NCBI RefSeq assembly: GCF_024345395.1
Contig: NZ_JAGQBA010000006.1
Span: 157,373-221,372 of the forward strand
Direction: 5' to 3'
Source: Cyanobium sp. Tous-M-B4
GTDB lineage: Bacteria > Cyanobacteriota > Cyanobacteriia > PCC-6307 > Cyanobiaceae
Length of the DNA stretch: 64,000 nucleotides
The notes beneath the pieces were generated by a model. It was given only the letters and a program-made list of their open reading frames with translations, ran no database searches and was not told where the DNA came from. This document shows, one piece after another, positions 40,006 to 47,691 of this stretch; the first letter of the stretch is position 1; each line of letters starts with the position of its first letter. The translations under genes and the position numbers were made by a program.

Positions 40006-40644
40006 TCAGCCGCCGATGCGCAACAGCTCCACCTCAAAAGTGAGGGTGGCGTTGGGGGGGATAACGCCGCCAGCGCCCCGATCGCCGTAGGCCAGATCGG
40101 GTGGAATCACCAGCTTGCGCTTGCCGCCCACCTTCATGCCAGCCACACCCTCATCCCAGCCCTGGATCACCCGGCCGCCGCCAAGGGGAAAGGAGAAGGG
40201 ACCGCGGCCGTAGCTGCTGTCGAATTCCGTGCCGTTGGCCAGGGTGCCCCGGTAGTTCACGGACACGGTCTGGCCGGCGATGGCTTCAGCGCCGTCGCCG
40301 ACTACCAAGTCGGTGATGCGCAGGCCGCTGGGGGTGGTGCGCTCTTTTGGAGCGTTGAGTTCACCGCCGAGGCCGCTGGCCTGGGCGATCTCAGCGCCGC
40401 TGGTTTGATCGTTTTCGCTGGCCATCACAAAAAGGGTGGGGTTGGGGTCGTCGGGGTCGAGCTCGAAGCTGCTGCTCACGGCTGGCCGCGCTTGGGCTGA
40501 AAACAGGGAGGCCATGGCTTGGCCACCGGCGCTGGCCGCATCAACTCTGGCCGCGTCAACCACGGTGGGATTGACCAGCTGGCTCACCAGAGCCAGCAGC
40601 AGACAGGCCACGCAGACAGCGGAGCTGATCAGGATGTCGCGCAT
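40006..40644 (-). CDS. FKBP-type peptidyl-prolyl isomerase, exported or membrane-anchored
   Basis: A 212-residue protein with an N-terminal hydrophobic segment ([20 protein letters not shown]) that is a signal peptide or anchor. A linker of about 70 residues follows, then one FKBP domain (about 103-212) with [40 protein letters not shown] and [14 protein letters not shown]. It should catalyse prolyl isomerisation of proteins in the periplasm or thylakoid lumen. The sodB gene begins 88 nt downstream on the same strand. Confidence 0.93.
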   Translation of the reverse strand: MRDILISSAVCVACLLLALVSQLVNPTVVDAARVDAASAGGQAMASLFSAQARPAVSSSFELDPDDPNPTLFVMASENDQTSGAEIAQASGLGGELNAPKERTTPSGLRITDLVVGDGAEAIAGQTVSVNYRGTLANGTEFDSSYGRGPFSFPLGGGRVIQGWDEGVAGMKVGGKRKLVIPPDLAYGDRGAGGVIPPNATLTFEVELLRIGG

Positions 40645-40697
40645 GGGACTCCAAGTACTCGACTGATTCTGACGGGCAGACGGATAGCCAGGGCTGA

Positions 40698-41054
40698 TCA
40701 GTCGGGAATTTCGATCTCGCCAGGCATTTCATTGCCTGGGCGCTGACGCAGGCTGCGTTCAAGCCGGTCGAGTCGGCCCCGCAGCTCATCAAGTTCGCGC
40801 TGACGGGCCAGGCCTAGGTCTTGCAGGAGCTGGTCTTTATTGCGCTCCAGCTGGCGTTCGGCCTGCTGCTCTAGCTCGGGGGTTTCGCCCCGCAGGGCTT
40901 TGAGCACGTCGTCGACGAGGGCTGGAGCCTGGCTGGGATCGAGCTTGCCGCTGCGCACCCAGGCCTGGGTCACGCTGCGCAACCGCTCTGACACCAACGA
41001 GGTGGTGCCGAGGCCGCGCAGCAGCAGTTGTTGGAGGGGGTTGTTCGGATCCAT
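40698..41054 (-). CDS. Phasin-like helical protein
   Basis: A 118-residue soluble protein, helical throughout. The N-terminal part ([21 protein letters not shown]) is amphipathic, and the C-terminal half (about residues 60-105, rich in Glu, Arg, Gln and Leu) looks like a coiled coil. The layout resembles the phasin/PhaF-like proteins annotated in cyanobacteria, but the match is compositional, and no PHA synthase is present in the window. It is first in the minus-strand group ending with sodB and is divergent from lnt, 48 nt away. Confidence 0.75.
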   Translation of the reverse strand: MDPNNPLQQLLLRGLGTTSLVSERLRSVTQAWVRSGKLDPSQAPALVDDVLKALRGETPELEQQAERQLERNKDQLLQDLGLARQRELDELRGRLDRLERSLRQRPGNEMPGEIEIPD

Positions 41055-41102
41055 GGCGGCTTGATTCCCCAGACACCCTGGCGCTTCCTACGCTTGCTTG
41101 CC

Positions 41103-42557
41103 ATGGGCAATGACCGGCTGGGGAGGTGGTGGCTGGCTCTGGCCTCGGGGCTGCTGGCCGGACTGGCGCTGCCGCCTCTGGGCCTGCCTCCCCTGCTCTG
41201 GCTGGCCCTGGTGCCCCTGTGGGCCCTGGCTGGCTCAGCCCTCGGCGCTTGGGGTGGGGCCCTATGGGGCGCCGCCGCCGTGCTGGTGAGTCACCGCTGG
41301 TTGCTGGGTCTCCATCCCCTCGATTGGATCGGCGTACCGGGCCCCTTGAGCCTGCCCCTGGCCCTGCTGTTGCTGTTGCTGTGTGCCCTGGCGGGAGCAC
41401 TGCTGGTGGCCATCTGGGTGCTGCTAGCGCGGCGCCTGGACCCGCGCCGCGTCAGCAGCGCCCTGCTGCTAGCCGCTGGCTGGGGGCTGATTGAGGTGCT
41501 GCTGGCTAAAGGGCCTTTGTTTTGGCTGGGGCTGGGGGCTGCTGCCCTACCCGGCGATCGCCCCTTGGCGGGATTGGCTGCCTTTGGCGGTAGCGGATTA
41601 CTGGCAGCGGTGCAGTTGCTGCTGGGCTGGTGCCTCTGGCGCTGCTGCACCGCCCCCCAGCGCCGCCGCTGGCTGGTGGTTACAACCGCAGCGGTGCTGC
41701 TCAGCCACGGCGCTGGTGCTGCTGCCTTAGCGGCCATGCCCCTGCGGGGGGAGGGCGGCAGCGAGAGAGTGCTGGTGCTGCAGCCGGCGATTCCCACCCG
41801 CCGCAAGTTTCAGTGGGACCAGCAGCAGCGGCTGCAGCAGCGCCTGGCGGCCGCGCTGGCGGAGGCGGCCCAGCGCTCGGTGGATGTGGTCGTGCTGCCG
41901 GAGGGGGCCCTTGGCCTTGAGCCCCAGCTGGCGGAGCCGGTGCCGGTGGAGCTGATCAGCGGCGGCTTCCGCTGGCAGGAGGTGGCGGGGGAGCCCGAGC
42001 AGCGCAGCGCCCTGTTGCGCCTGGCGGCAGGGGAAAGTCAGGCGAGTAGCTGGCTCGATAAGCATCGGCTGGTGCCCTTGGGGGAATGGGTGCCCTTAGC
42101 CGACCTGGCTCGCTGGAGCGGCCTTTCGGCCGTGGGGGGCCTGCAGCCAGGAGCGCCGTCGCGGTTGCTGCTGCGGCCATCTGGCGCCATCGGCGGGGCA
42201 ATTTGCTACGAACTATCCGATGGGTCCTCCCTGGCTGCCGCCGCCCGCGACGGAGCCGGCTGGCTGCTGGCCAGCGCCAACCTTGATCCCTACCCTCTGC
42301 TACTCCAGCAGCAGTTTCAGGCCCTGGCCCAGCTGCGGGCCATCGAAACGGGCCGCTGGCTGGTGAGTGCCGCCAACACGGGGCCCAGCCTGCTGGTGAA
42401 TAGCCGCGGCATGCCCGTGGCTTCGCTGCCTTCCGGGCGGGCCGCCACCGGAGTGTTTACTGTTCCTCGCCTGCAGGCCCCCAGCCCCTACGACCGCTGG
42501 GGAGAGCTTCCCTTGCTACTGGTGCTGGTGGGGGTGGCTTGGCGCAGATGGGGCTGA
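41103..42557 (+). CDS. lnt: Apolipoprotein N-acyltransferase
   Basis: Lnt adds the third acyl chain to the N-terminal Cys of lipoproteins. The 484-residue protein from ATG 41103 (MGNDRLGRWW) has about six to seven membrane helices in its first 215 residues, then a nitrilase-type domain. The catalytic triad is visible: Glu in VLPEGALGLE, Lys in DKHRLVPLGEWVPL and Cys in GGAICYELSDG. The presence of lnt together with lpx genes confirms a standard diderm envelope. It converges on the small membrane protein gene with a 4-nt gap. Confidence 0.94.
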   Translation: MGNDRLGRWWLALASGLLAGLALPPLGLPPLLWLALVPLWALAGSALGAWGGALWGAAAVLVSHRWLLGLHPLDWIGVPGPLSLPLALLLLLLCALAGALLVAIWVLLARRLDPRRVSSALLLAAGWGLIEVLLAKGPLFWLGLGAAALPGDRPLAGLAAFGGSGLLAAVQLLLGWCLWRCCTAPQRRRWLVVTTAAVLLSHGAGAAALAAMPLRGEGGSERVLVLQPAIPTRRKFQWDQQQRLQQRLAAALAEAAQRSVDVVVLPEGALGLEPQLAEPVPVELISGGFRWQEVAGEPEQRSALLRLAAGESQASSWLDKHRLVPLGEWVPLADLARWSGLSAVGGLQPGAPSRLLLRPSGAIGGAICYELSDGSSLAAAARDGAGWLLASANLDPYPLLLQQQFQALAQLRAIETGRWLVSAANTGPSLLVNSRGMPVASLPSGRAATGVFTVPRLQAPSPYDRWGELPLLLVLVGVAWRRWG

Positions 42558-42561
42558 GGGA

Positions 42562-42882
42562 TCACCTGCTTCGGCGTAACTGCCGGAGCCGCCCCAGGGT
42601 GCAGGCGTAGACAGCCAGCAGCACCGCAAACGGCAACACCACCACGCCCAAGCTGCCGTGGATGTCAATCCAGTCGCCCGGCAGCTGCAGTGGAAGCCGC
42701 CCCCAGCGTCCGTCATAACGGCTGTAAACCACCACGCTCGTTAGCCAGCAACCCAGCACGGCCAGGGCGCTGCAGCCATGCAGGGCGCGCAGCAGGGAGG
42801 GTTGATAAGGACCCTTTTTTGGAGAACCGTGATTAACGGAGCCTTCTTTTGAGGGGCTGGGCCTCACAGGAGCGCTGCTCAT
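42562..42882 (-). CDS. Small two-helix membrane protein with paired histidines
   Basis: A 106-residue protein: a hydrophilic N-terminal tail of about 30 residues, then two membrane segments (LRALHGCSALAVLGCWLTSV and DIHGSLGVVVLPFAVLLAVYA). A His lies at the start of each helix (ALHG and DIHG), a pattern that could bind haem as in truncated cytochrome b561-like proteins; that is a guess. Its ATG overlaps the stop codon of the crcB gene upstream (ATGA at 42879-42882), so it is co-translated with the fluoride channel pair. Confidence 0.75.
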   Translation of the reverse strand: MSSAPVRPSPSKEGSVNHGSPKKGPYQPSLLRALHGCSALAVLGCWLTSVVVYSRYDGRWGRLPLQLPGDWIDIHGSLGVVVLPFAVLLAVYACTLGRLRQLRRSR

Positions 42883-43280
42883 TGTTTTTTTGGGATTGCC
42901 GCCCTATCCCGCAGCCGGTGGCACAAAAACATCCCAATGGTGTGGCCAAGGGCGACCAAGGCAACCCCACCTGCGAGGCTCGCCAGCAGCAACAGAGCGC
43001 TTTCCCCTGGTTTGCCGGCCTGCAGGGCTCTTGCCAGGTCCAACATCCAGGTGCAGAAGGTGGTGAGGGCCCCGCAGAAGCCGATGCCTGCCAACAGCAT
43101 CAGCCTTTTGCGCTGGCTGGCTTGGGCCAAAACCAACCCAAGCAGTAGGCAGCCCAGCATGTTGGCGATCACATCGGCCTCCAGCTGCCAGCGCAGTAAG
43201 GCGCCGGGGATGGCGCCGCCGGCCACGAGGGCCAGGTCGCGCAAATCTCCCTTCAGGCTGCGGCTTGGGATGGTGCTCAC
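42879..43280 (-). CDS. crcB: CrcB/Fluc fluoride channel subunit (second of a pair)
   Basis: A 133-residue membrane protein with four helices. Fluc family marks are GALLRWQLE near the start, the Asn-containing ADVIANMLGCLLLGLVLA, and GFCGALTTFCTWMLD, where the conserved Thr and Phe line the F- pathway. The start is GTG at 43280, overlapping the stop of the paired crcB (GTGA). The channel expels fluoride as a dimer; two adjacent non-identical genes usually encode oppositely oriented partners. Confidence 0.9.
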   Translation of the reverse strand: MSTIPSRSLKGDLRDLALVAGGAIPGALLRWQLEADVIANMLGCLLLGLVLAQASQRKRLMLLAGIGFCGALTTFCTWMLDLARALQAGKPGESALLLLASLAGGVALVALGHTIGMFLCHRLRDRAAIPKKQ

Positions 43281-43690
43281 GGCTGAGCGCCCAGGCTGAG
43301 GCCCGCCAGCATCGCCAGCAGACCTCCGGTCACCGATCCGCCAGCGAGCACGGCAGCCTCGCGCCAATGCCGCTTGCCCAGCTCGCTCCAGAGCTCGGCG
43401 CTGAAGCTAGAGAAGGTGCTGAAACTACCCAGGAAGCCGGTGCCGATCAGAAGCAGTGCTCTGCGGGAAGCTTCGCCGCAGCTCTGCTCTAGGCCCACAA
43501 TCAGCCCTAGGGCAAAGCAGGCGATCACATTCACCCCAAAGGTGCCCCAGTGCCGGCTGGGCAGCACGGGCTCCAGGTGATCCACCACCCGGAAGCGGAG
43601 CCAGGCGCCGGGAACGGCGCCGATCGCCACCAGGAGGGCATCGGCCTCTGATGCTCCTGCGGCCATTGCTGCCCAACAATTCCCTGTCAC
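43277..43690 (-). CDS. crcB: CrcB/Fluc fluoride channel subunit (first of a pair)
   Basis: A 137-residue, four-helix Fluc protein. GAVPGAWLRFRVVDHL, GTFGVNVIACFALGLIVGLE and GFLGSFSTFSSFSAEL match the family, including the central Asn and the Phe-box. The ATG at 43690 gives MTGNCWAAM; the internal ATG at 43666 (MAAGASEAD) may be the real start. It differs clearly from the downstream copy, so they are partners rather than a recent duplication. No fluoride riboswitch was recognised upstream. Confidence 0.9.
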   Translation of the reverse strand: MTGNCWAAMAAGASEADALLVAIGAVPGAWLRFRVVDHLEPVLPSRHWGTFGVNVIACFALGLIVGLEQSCGEASRRALLLIGTGFLGSFSTFSSFSAELWSELGKRHWREAAVLAGGSVTGGLLAMLAGLSLGAQP

Positions 43691-43710
43691 TCTGCCCCCG
43701 GCTGGGCAGC

Positions 43711-43956
43711 TCAGGGCCTGGTTGCGGAGGGATCAGGTTCTTGGCGGCGGAATAGTCCGTCGAGGTAATGGCGAGCCACGGCCCGGTCTGGGCAGCCGTG
43801 CTGGAAGAGGAAGCCGGCCAGGGCTGCCTGCATCAGGCGGTATTGATCCCACTGCGGGTGAACCCGGACAAACTCCCGCATGGCGTCGTACAGCTCCTCA
43901 GGGAACTGGTTTTCGACCGAAACAAAGGCGGGGGCGTGGTCCGGGATCTGGAGCAT
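43711..43956 (-). CDS. DUF2811 family protein
   Basis: An 81-residue soluble protein of the cyanobacterial DUF2811 family: VSVENQFPEELYDAMREFVRVHPQWDQYRLMQAALAGFL-type pattern with an 'EElY..M..F...HP.WDQ' core. The C-terminus is Arg and Pro rich. The function is unknown. It precedes the crcB pair by 20 nt on the same strand and may be the first gene of that unit. Confidence 0.85.
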   Translation of the reverse strand: MLQIPDHAPAFVSVENQFPEELYDAMREFVRVHPQWDQYRLMQAALAGFLFQHGCPDRAVARHYLDGLFRRQEPDPSATRP

Positions 43957-44379
43957 GGCGGCTTCGGCCTGGGTCCCCCATCACCCCACGCCAGGCGCTC
44001 ATCCGTCAAAGGCTGCCCCGGGAGGCGAGTCCGGCAAGACGCACGGCCACCAGCACCGGCCCATGGGCGCTTTCGGGGTTTGGGGGCTGCGGCCTCAGGC
44101 TCGGAAGTGTTGCTTGGAGACGCGTCAAGGGGAGGGCCGTTTTCCCCATCTAGAACCAAAAGGATCAGGGCGAGCGGCCGATATTGAGCCGACGTTCTGT
44201 GGAAAAACCTACGCAAAGCTGGGGATAAGGGCGCTTGGTTGGGGAAAAGCCCACTGCTCAGCAGTGGTGATCAATCCAGGGTTGGTCTGCAGGAACCCCT
44301 ATGGCCGGCCCCGATCGAGCGCAACCTCAGCTTCAAGATCTGTTACGATCATCCTAAGTTTCGTAACCAACGAACATTC
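43957..44379. other. 423-bp intergenic region with DnaA-box-like 9-mers and the hli promoter
   Basis: No convincing gene is visible here; the open frames that cross it have biased, Pro/Arg-rich translations. It holds four 9-mers close to the cyanobacterial DnaA box TTTTCCACA. One exact copy is on the minus strand at 44198-44206, there are near matches on the minus strand at 44220-44228 and 44240-44248, and one near match on the plus strand at 44140-44148. The right end contains the promoter of the high-light-inducible gene. Confidence 0.6.
44342..44367 (+). promoter_or_regulatory. Inverted repeat overlapping the putative -10 of the hli gene
   Basis: GTTACGA (44342-44348) and TCGTAAC (44361-44367) form a perfect 7-bp inverted repeat with a 12-nt spacer, ending 12 nt before the hli ATG. 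TACGAT at 44344-44349 is a plausible -10 hexamer inside the left arm. The half-sites resemble the GTTACA core of the RpaB-binding HLR1 element, but HLR1 is a direct repeat, so identity with it is not claimed. Confidence 0.5.
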
Positions 44380-44523
44380 ATGGCTGAATCCACCACCCGC
44401 TTTGGTTTTGTCGCTTTCGCTGAAACCTGGAATGGTCGTCTCGCCATGCTCGGTTTCGTGATCGGACTCGGTACCGAGCTCCTCACCGGCCAAGGAATCC
44501 TGGGCCAATTGGGTTTGGGCTGA
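44380..44523 (+). CDS. hli: High-light-inducible protein (HLIP/SCP)
   Basis: A 47-residue single-helix chlorophyll-binding protein. The ELIP-type motif FAETWNGRLAMLGFVIGLGTE is complete, with the Glu and Asn (E..NGR) that ligate chlorophyll. HLIPs protect photosystem II assembly intermediates and dissipate energy at the thylakoid. The ATG at 44380 gives the canonical length; the longer frame covers the promoter. A strong terminator follows, so this is a single-gene transcript. Confidence 0.95.
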   Translation: MAESTTRFGFVAFAETWNGRLAMLGFVIGLGTELLTGQGILGQLGLG

Positions 44524-44561
44524 ATCCACTCGGGCTGACCACAACAGCCTTCAGAATTTTT

Positions 44562-44590
44562 CCGGGCAGTGAAAACTGCCCGGTTTTTTT
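44562..44590 (+). terminator. Rho-independent terminator of hli
   Basis: CCGGGCAGT and ACTGCCCGG form a perfect 9-bp stem with a GAAA tetraloop, followed by seven Ts. Confidence 0.95.
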
Positions 44591-44626
44591 CTGTTCTTGC
44601 AGCCAGACCCTGCTGCTGACGGCTGC

Positions 44627-45289
44627 CTAGCTGGCAATCGGCTTGGCGGCAATCACCGCCAAGAAGGGATCGCCTTTGCGGCCAAGCCAGCCGAGAGCTC
44701 CTGGGGCTGCTGTCTCTTCCGCCACCAGCTCAGGCCTGCCCCAACCCTGGGCCATCAATACCTGGGTCACGTAGGCCAAGTGATCACGGTCGCCGCCGTC
44801 GGTCCAGATCTGGGGCGCTTTTTGAAAGAACATCCGGTTGCTGAACGCCACGATCACTTCACCCCTGGGCCGGATCACCCGCAGCAGCTCGGCGGCTACA
44901 GCTTCCGGTTGTTGAAGGTATTGCCAGCCGGCCACGATCAGCGCCACATCCACGCTGTCGTTGGCTAGCGGTAGCTGCTGATCAACGTTGAGGTTTTGCA
45001 CCCAATGGCGATCAAGGCGCGGATTGGCTTTGAGCTCTTCGGCATTGAGGCCATGGCCGATCACCTCCTGATAGGCGATGCCCTCTGGTAGATGGCTCAC
45101 CCAGCTGCTCATCAGATCCAGCACCACGGCGCAAGGGGGGATGCGCTCTCCATACAGAGAGGTCAGCCGGGCCCGGAAGCTGGCATCGAGGTGCTGGACG
45201 AAGCGGGGCTCTGCGTAAAAAAGAGCGTCGTCTGAGCGATCGAGCTTGTAACGGTCGGCTTCATTTAGCACCGGTACGGGCGCAGCCAT
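44627..45289 (-). CDS. Class I SAM-dependent methyltransferase (Methyltransf_11-like)
   Basis: A 220-residue soluble protein from ATG 45289 (MAAPVPVLNEADRYK). Motif I is unusual: AVVLDLMSSWVSHLPE replaces the glycine-rich D-x-G-x-G loop. It is followed by GHGLNAEELKANPRLD, VALIVAGWQYLQQPEAVAAE and VIRPRGEVIVAFSNR, typical of Methyltransf_11-like proteins. SAM binding is therefore less certain than for the enzyme at 4052. It is divergent from ocp; no substrate can be proposed. Confidence 0.82.
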   Translation of the reverse strand: MAAPVPVLNEADRYKLDRSDDALFYAEPRFVQHLDASFRARLTSLYGERIPPCAVVLDLMSSWVSHLPEGIAYQEVIGHGLNAEELKANPRLDRHWVQNLNVDQQLPLANDSVDVALIVAGWQYLQQPEAVAAELLRVIRPRGEVIVAFSNRMFFQKAPQIWTDGGDRDHLAYVTQVLMAQGWGRPELVAEETAAPGALGWLGRKGDPFLAVIAAKPIAS

Positions 45290-45416
45290 GGTCAAGGAGT
45301 CGAGTGTTTGGAGCAGAATTGGATCATGGCGGAGCTGCAAAACGGCTGCGACTTATCAGATCTGGCTCCTTGGCGCTAGAGTCTGCAAATCTCCTTAACA
45401 ATTGGATCGTCGCCGC

Positions 45417-46370
45417 ATGTTCACGCTTGAGAAGGCAACCCAGATCTTTCCCGATACAGCTTCAGCTGACGTCGTGCCTGCGATCACGGCCCGCTTTCGC
45501 TTGCTGAGCGCCGAGGACCAACTGGCTCTGATCTGGTACGCCTATCTCGAAATGGGCAACACGATCACCGTTGCCGCCCCTGGAGCAGCACGGATGCAGT
45601 TTGCCGAGCCTGTGCTCAACCAGATCAAGGCGATGAGCTTCGCTGAGCAGAGCCAGGTGATGTGCGAGCTTGCCAATCGCGCCGATACCCAAATCGGTCG
45701 CACCTACGCCTGTTGGTCGGTAAATATCAAGCTGGGCTTCTGGTACCAGTTGGGCGAATGGATGGCCGCCGGTTTTGTTGCTCCGATCCCTGAGGGCTAC
45801 CAGCTGTCGCCCAACGCTTCTGCCGTGCTCAGCTCAGTGAAAGCTGTCGATCAGGGCCAGCAGATCACCCTGCTACGCAACTTTGTGGTTGATATGGGCT
45901 ACGACCCCGCCAAAGGCGAGGGACAGCGAGTCATGGAGCCCATTGCCGCTCCCACTCCCCAAGAGCAGCGCAAGCGGGTGTTCATCGAGGGCGTTATCAA
46001 CCCAACGGTGAACAGCTATATGGACCTGCTGAACGCCAACGACTTTGACAATCTGATCGAACTGTTTCTGCCGGATGGTGCCCTACAGGCCCCTTTCCAG
46101 AAGCCAATCGTGGGTCGTGACGCGATCCTGCGCTTCTTCCGTGAAGACTGCCAAAATCTGCAGCTTCTTCCTGAGCGAGGCTTTGCTGAGCCCACAGAAG
46201 GCAATTTCACCCAAATCAAGGTGACTGGCAAGGTCCAAACCCCCTGGTTTGGAGCCGGCGTTGGTATGAACGTTGCTTGGCGTTTCCTGCTCAACCCTGA
46301 CGGCAAGATCTACTTCGTGGCCATCGATCTATTGGCTTCGCCTGCAGATTTGCTGAAATTCGGCCGTTGA
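45417..46370 (+). CDS. ocp: Orange carotenoid protein
   Basis: OCP is the blue-light sensor that quenches phycobilisome excitation. The 317-residue protein has the all-helical N-terminal carotenoid domain (FTLEKATQIFP to about residue 165) and the NTF2-like C-terminal domain (from about RKRVFIEGVINPT). The residues that hold the keto group are present: Tyr in NSYMDLLNAND and Trp in MNVAWRFLLNP. The start at 45417 matches the OCP1 N-terminus. It is first in an ocp-crtW-frp operon; crtW begins within its stop codon. Confidence 0.97.
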   Translation: MFTLEKATQIFPDTASADVVPAITARFRLLSAEDQLALIWYAYLEMGNTITVAAPGAARMQFAEPVLNQIKAMSFAEQSQVMCELANRADTQIGRTYACWSVNIKLGFWYQLGEWMAAGFVAPIPEGYQLSPNASAVLSSVKAVDQGQQITLLRNFVVDMGYDPAKGEGQRVMEPIAAPTPQEQRKRVFIEGVINPTVNSYMDLLNANDFDNLIELFLPDGALQAPFQKPIVGRDAILRFFREDCQNLQLLPERGFAEPTEGNFTQIKVTGKVQTPWFGAGVGMNVAWRFLLNPDGKIYFVAIDLLASPADLLKFGR

Positions 46371-47158
46371 GCGTAGCCAGCCGCAAGGGGCTTCTGCTTG
46401 CCGCACTGATAATGCTGGGTTGGCTGGCCAGCCTTGCTGGCCTGTTGAGCTGGGATTTAAACGCCACGCAGCTGGCCGGACCACTGGTTTGGCTGGCGAT
46501 CTTTTTTGGAGTGGTAGGCCGGACCCTGCTTCAAACAGGCCTATTCATCGTTGGTCACGACGCCATGCATGGGGTGTTGTGGCCCCATTGGCGCTATGGC
46601 AATGCCTTGCTGGGCAGGATCGCCCTGGGCCTATATGCGGCGCTTCCTTATCAAGCCTGCTGCCGCAACCATCAACACCACCATCTATTCACTGCAAGCT
46701 CCGCTGACCCTGATTTCTACGGGGACCCGGCTGCAGGGGCCATTGGTTGGTATGTCCGTTTCATGGCTGGCTATCTCACCTGGGGGCAGATGGGCCGGTT
46801 ACTTACCGGCTGGACAGTGTTGTCCTTGATCGCCTGCCGCTTGGCTCCAATCGGCTGGCTGAATGTGCTCCTGTTTTGCACCTTGCCCCTGCTGCTCAGC
46901 TCGCTGCAGTTGTTTGTTTTCGGCACCTACCTGCCCCACCGAGGCCAGCGTTTGCCCCAGCGTCGCCCCCATGCCGACAGCCTCGAACTGGCCCCCTGGC
47001 TCTCCCTACTGGCCTGTTTCCACTTCGGATATCACCGGGAGCACCATGACGCCCCAACGCTTGCCTGGTTTGAACTTCCGGCCCAGCGGCGTAGGTCTCG
47101 CAGCAGGCTGAGTCCCCGACTAGCCTCGCTGCTAAGGGAGAGGGCTCAATTCACATGA
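46367..47158 (+). CDS. crtW: CrtW-type beta-carotene ketolase
   Basis: A 263-residue membrane-bound di-iron fatty-acid-hydroxylase-like enzyme that puts 4-keto groups on beta-carotene, yielding echinenone or canthaxanthin. Histidine clusters are GHDAMHG, CCRNHQHHH, TYLPHR and FGYHREHHD. The start is a TTG at 46367 that overlaps the ocp stop (TTGA). OCP needs a ketocarotenoid, so the operon supplies both apoprotein and pigment; this is known biology for marine Synechococcus. frp begins at its 3' end. Confidence 0.94.
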   Translation: MSVASRKGLLLAALIMLGWLASLAGLLSWDLNATQLAGPLVWLAIFFGVVGRTLLQTGLFIVGHDAMHGVLWPHWRYGNALLGRIALGLYAALPYQACCRNHQHHHLFTASSADPDFYGDPAAGAIGWYVRFMAGYLTWGQMGRLLTGWTVLSLIACRLAPIGWLNVLLFCTLPLLLSSLQLFVFGTYLPHRGQRLPQRRPHADSLELAPWLSLLACFHFGYHREHHDAPTLAWFELPAQRRRSRSRLSPRLASLLRERAQFT

Positions 47159-47484
47159 TGGACACAATGCTCGAAGGTTGGACAGACACGGAGCAGGCGG
47201 TTGCCCGCGAAGCCTTCGAACGTGCGTACACCAGGGCAGTGCAGAAGCTAGTGGCTCAGGTGCGTGCCAAGGCCGACGAACTTGAATCTGCAGAAACCAT
47301 ATGGCAGCTGCATGATTACTTGAGTATTGAGCGCCACACTATCGAAGGTCGCTTTGATTTCCGCCTTGACGGCATCCTGTTCGTGTTTGCCAGCTTGGTC
47401 AAAGACAGCCTGCTGCAGATCGACGAACTGAACGGTCTAGAAGCTGAGAAGCTGGCCAAGATTGTGGCGATGTCCCGCTTTTAG
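47155..47484 (+). CDS. frp: Fluorescence recovery protein
   Basis: FRP binds photoactivated OCP and speeds its return to the inactive state. The 109-residue helical protein matches the family (WTDTEQAVAREAFERAYTRA, IWQLHDYLSIERHTIEGRFD). Its first ATG at 47155 overlaps the crtW stop codon; the second ATG or ATG five codons in could serve instead. It is the last gene of the photoprotection operon and converges on the small membrane protein gene with a 3-nt gap. Confidence 0.95.
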   Translation: MMDTMLEGWTDTEQAVAREAFERAYTRAVQKLVAQVRAKADELESAETIWQLHDYLSIERHTIEGRFDFRLDGILFVFASLVKDSLLQIDELNGLEAEKLAKIVAMSRF

Positions 47485-47487
47485 CCC

Positions 47488-47691
47488 TCAAGTGATTGAG
47501 CGGTTGCCCTGATCGGGCATGGGCCTTGGGCTGGGTGGCTCGAAGGCAGGCAACAGGCTGTTAACTCCCAGCATCACGAAGCCAAGGACCCCAAGCAGGG
47601 CCAGCAGCCTTAGCAACAAAGGGCGCCCCTGGTCGATGGGCCAGTCGTCTTGGTCCTCCCTTAATGGAGGCAAGGGCTTGCGGTTAGGCAT
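47488..47691 (-). CDS. Small single-span membrane protein coupled to the Rrf2 gene
   Basis: A 67-residue protein with one membrane helix (LLLRLLALLGVLGFVMLGVN, about residues 26-45) between a charged N-terminus and a Pro-rich C-terminus. Its ATG at 47691 overlaps the stop codon of the Rrf2-type regulator (TGATG), which strongly supports a real, translationally coupled gene. The function is unknown. Confidence 0.78.
   Translation of the reverse strand: MPNRKPLPPLREDQDDWPIDQGRPLLLRLLALLGVLGFVMLGVNSLLPAFEPPSPRPMPDQGNRSIT

Noticed and set aside
43833..44216. 127-codon minus-strand frame upstream of DUF2811
   Set aside because: The translation is Pro/Arg/Ser-biased with no recognisable features, and it overlaps the DUF2811 gene in another frame.
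44140..44248. Chromosome replication origin
   Set aside because: Only one exact DnaA box, no AT-rich unwinding element beside it and no dnaN, dnaA or rpmH nearby; kept only as a DnaA-box-like cluster.
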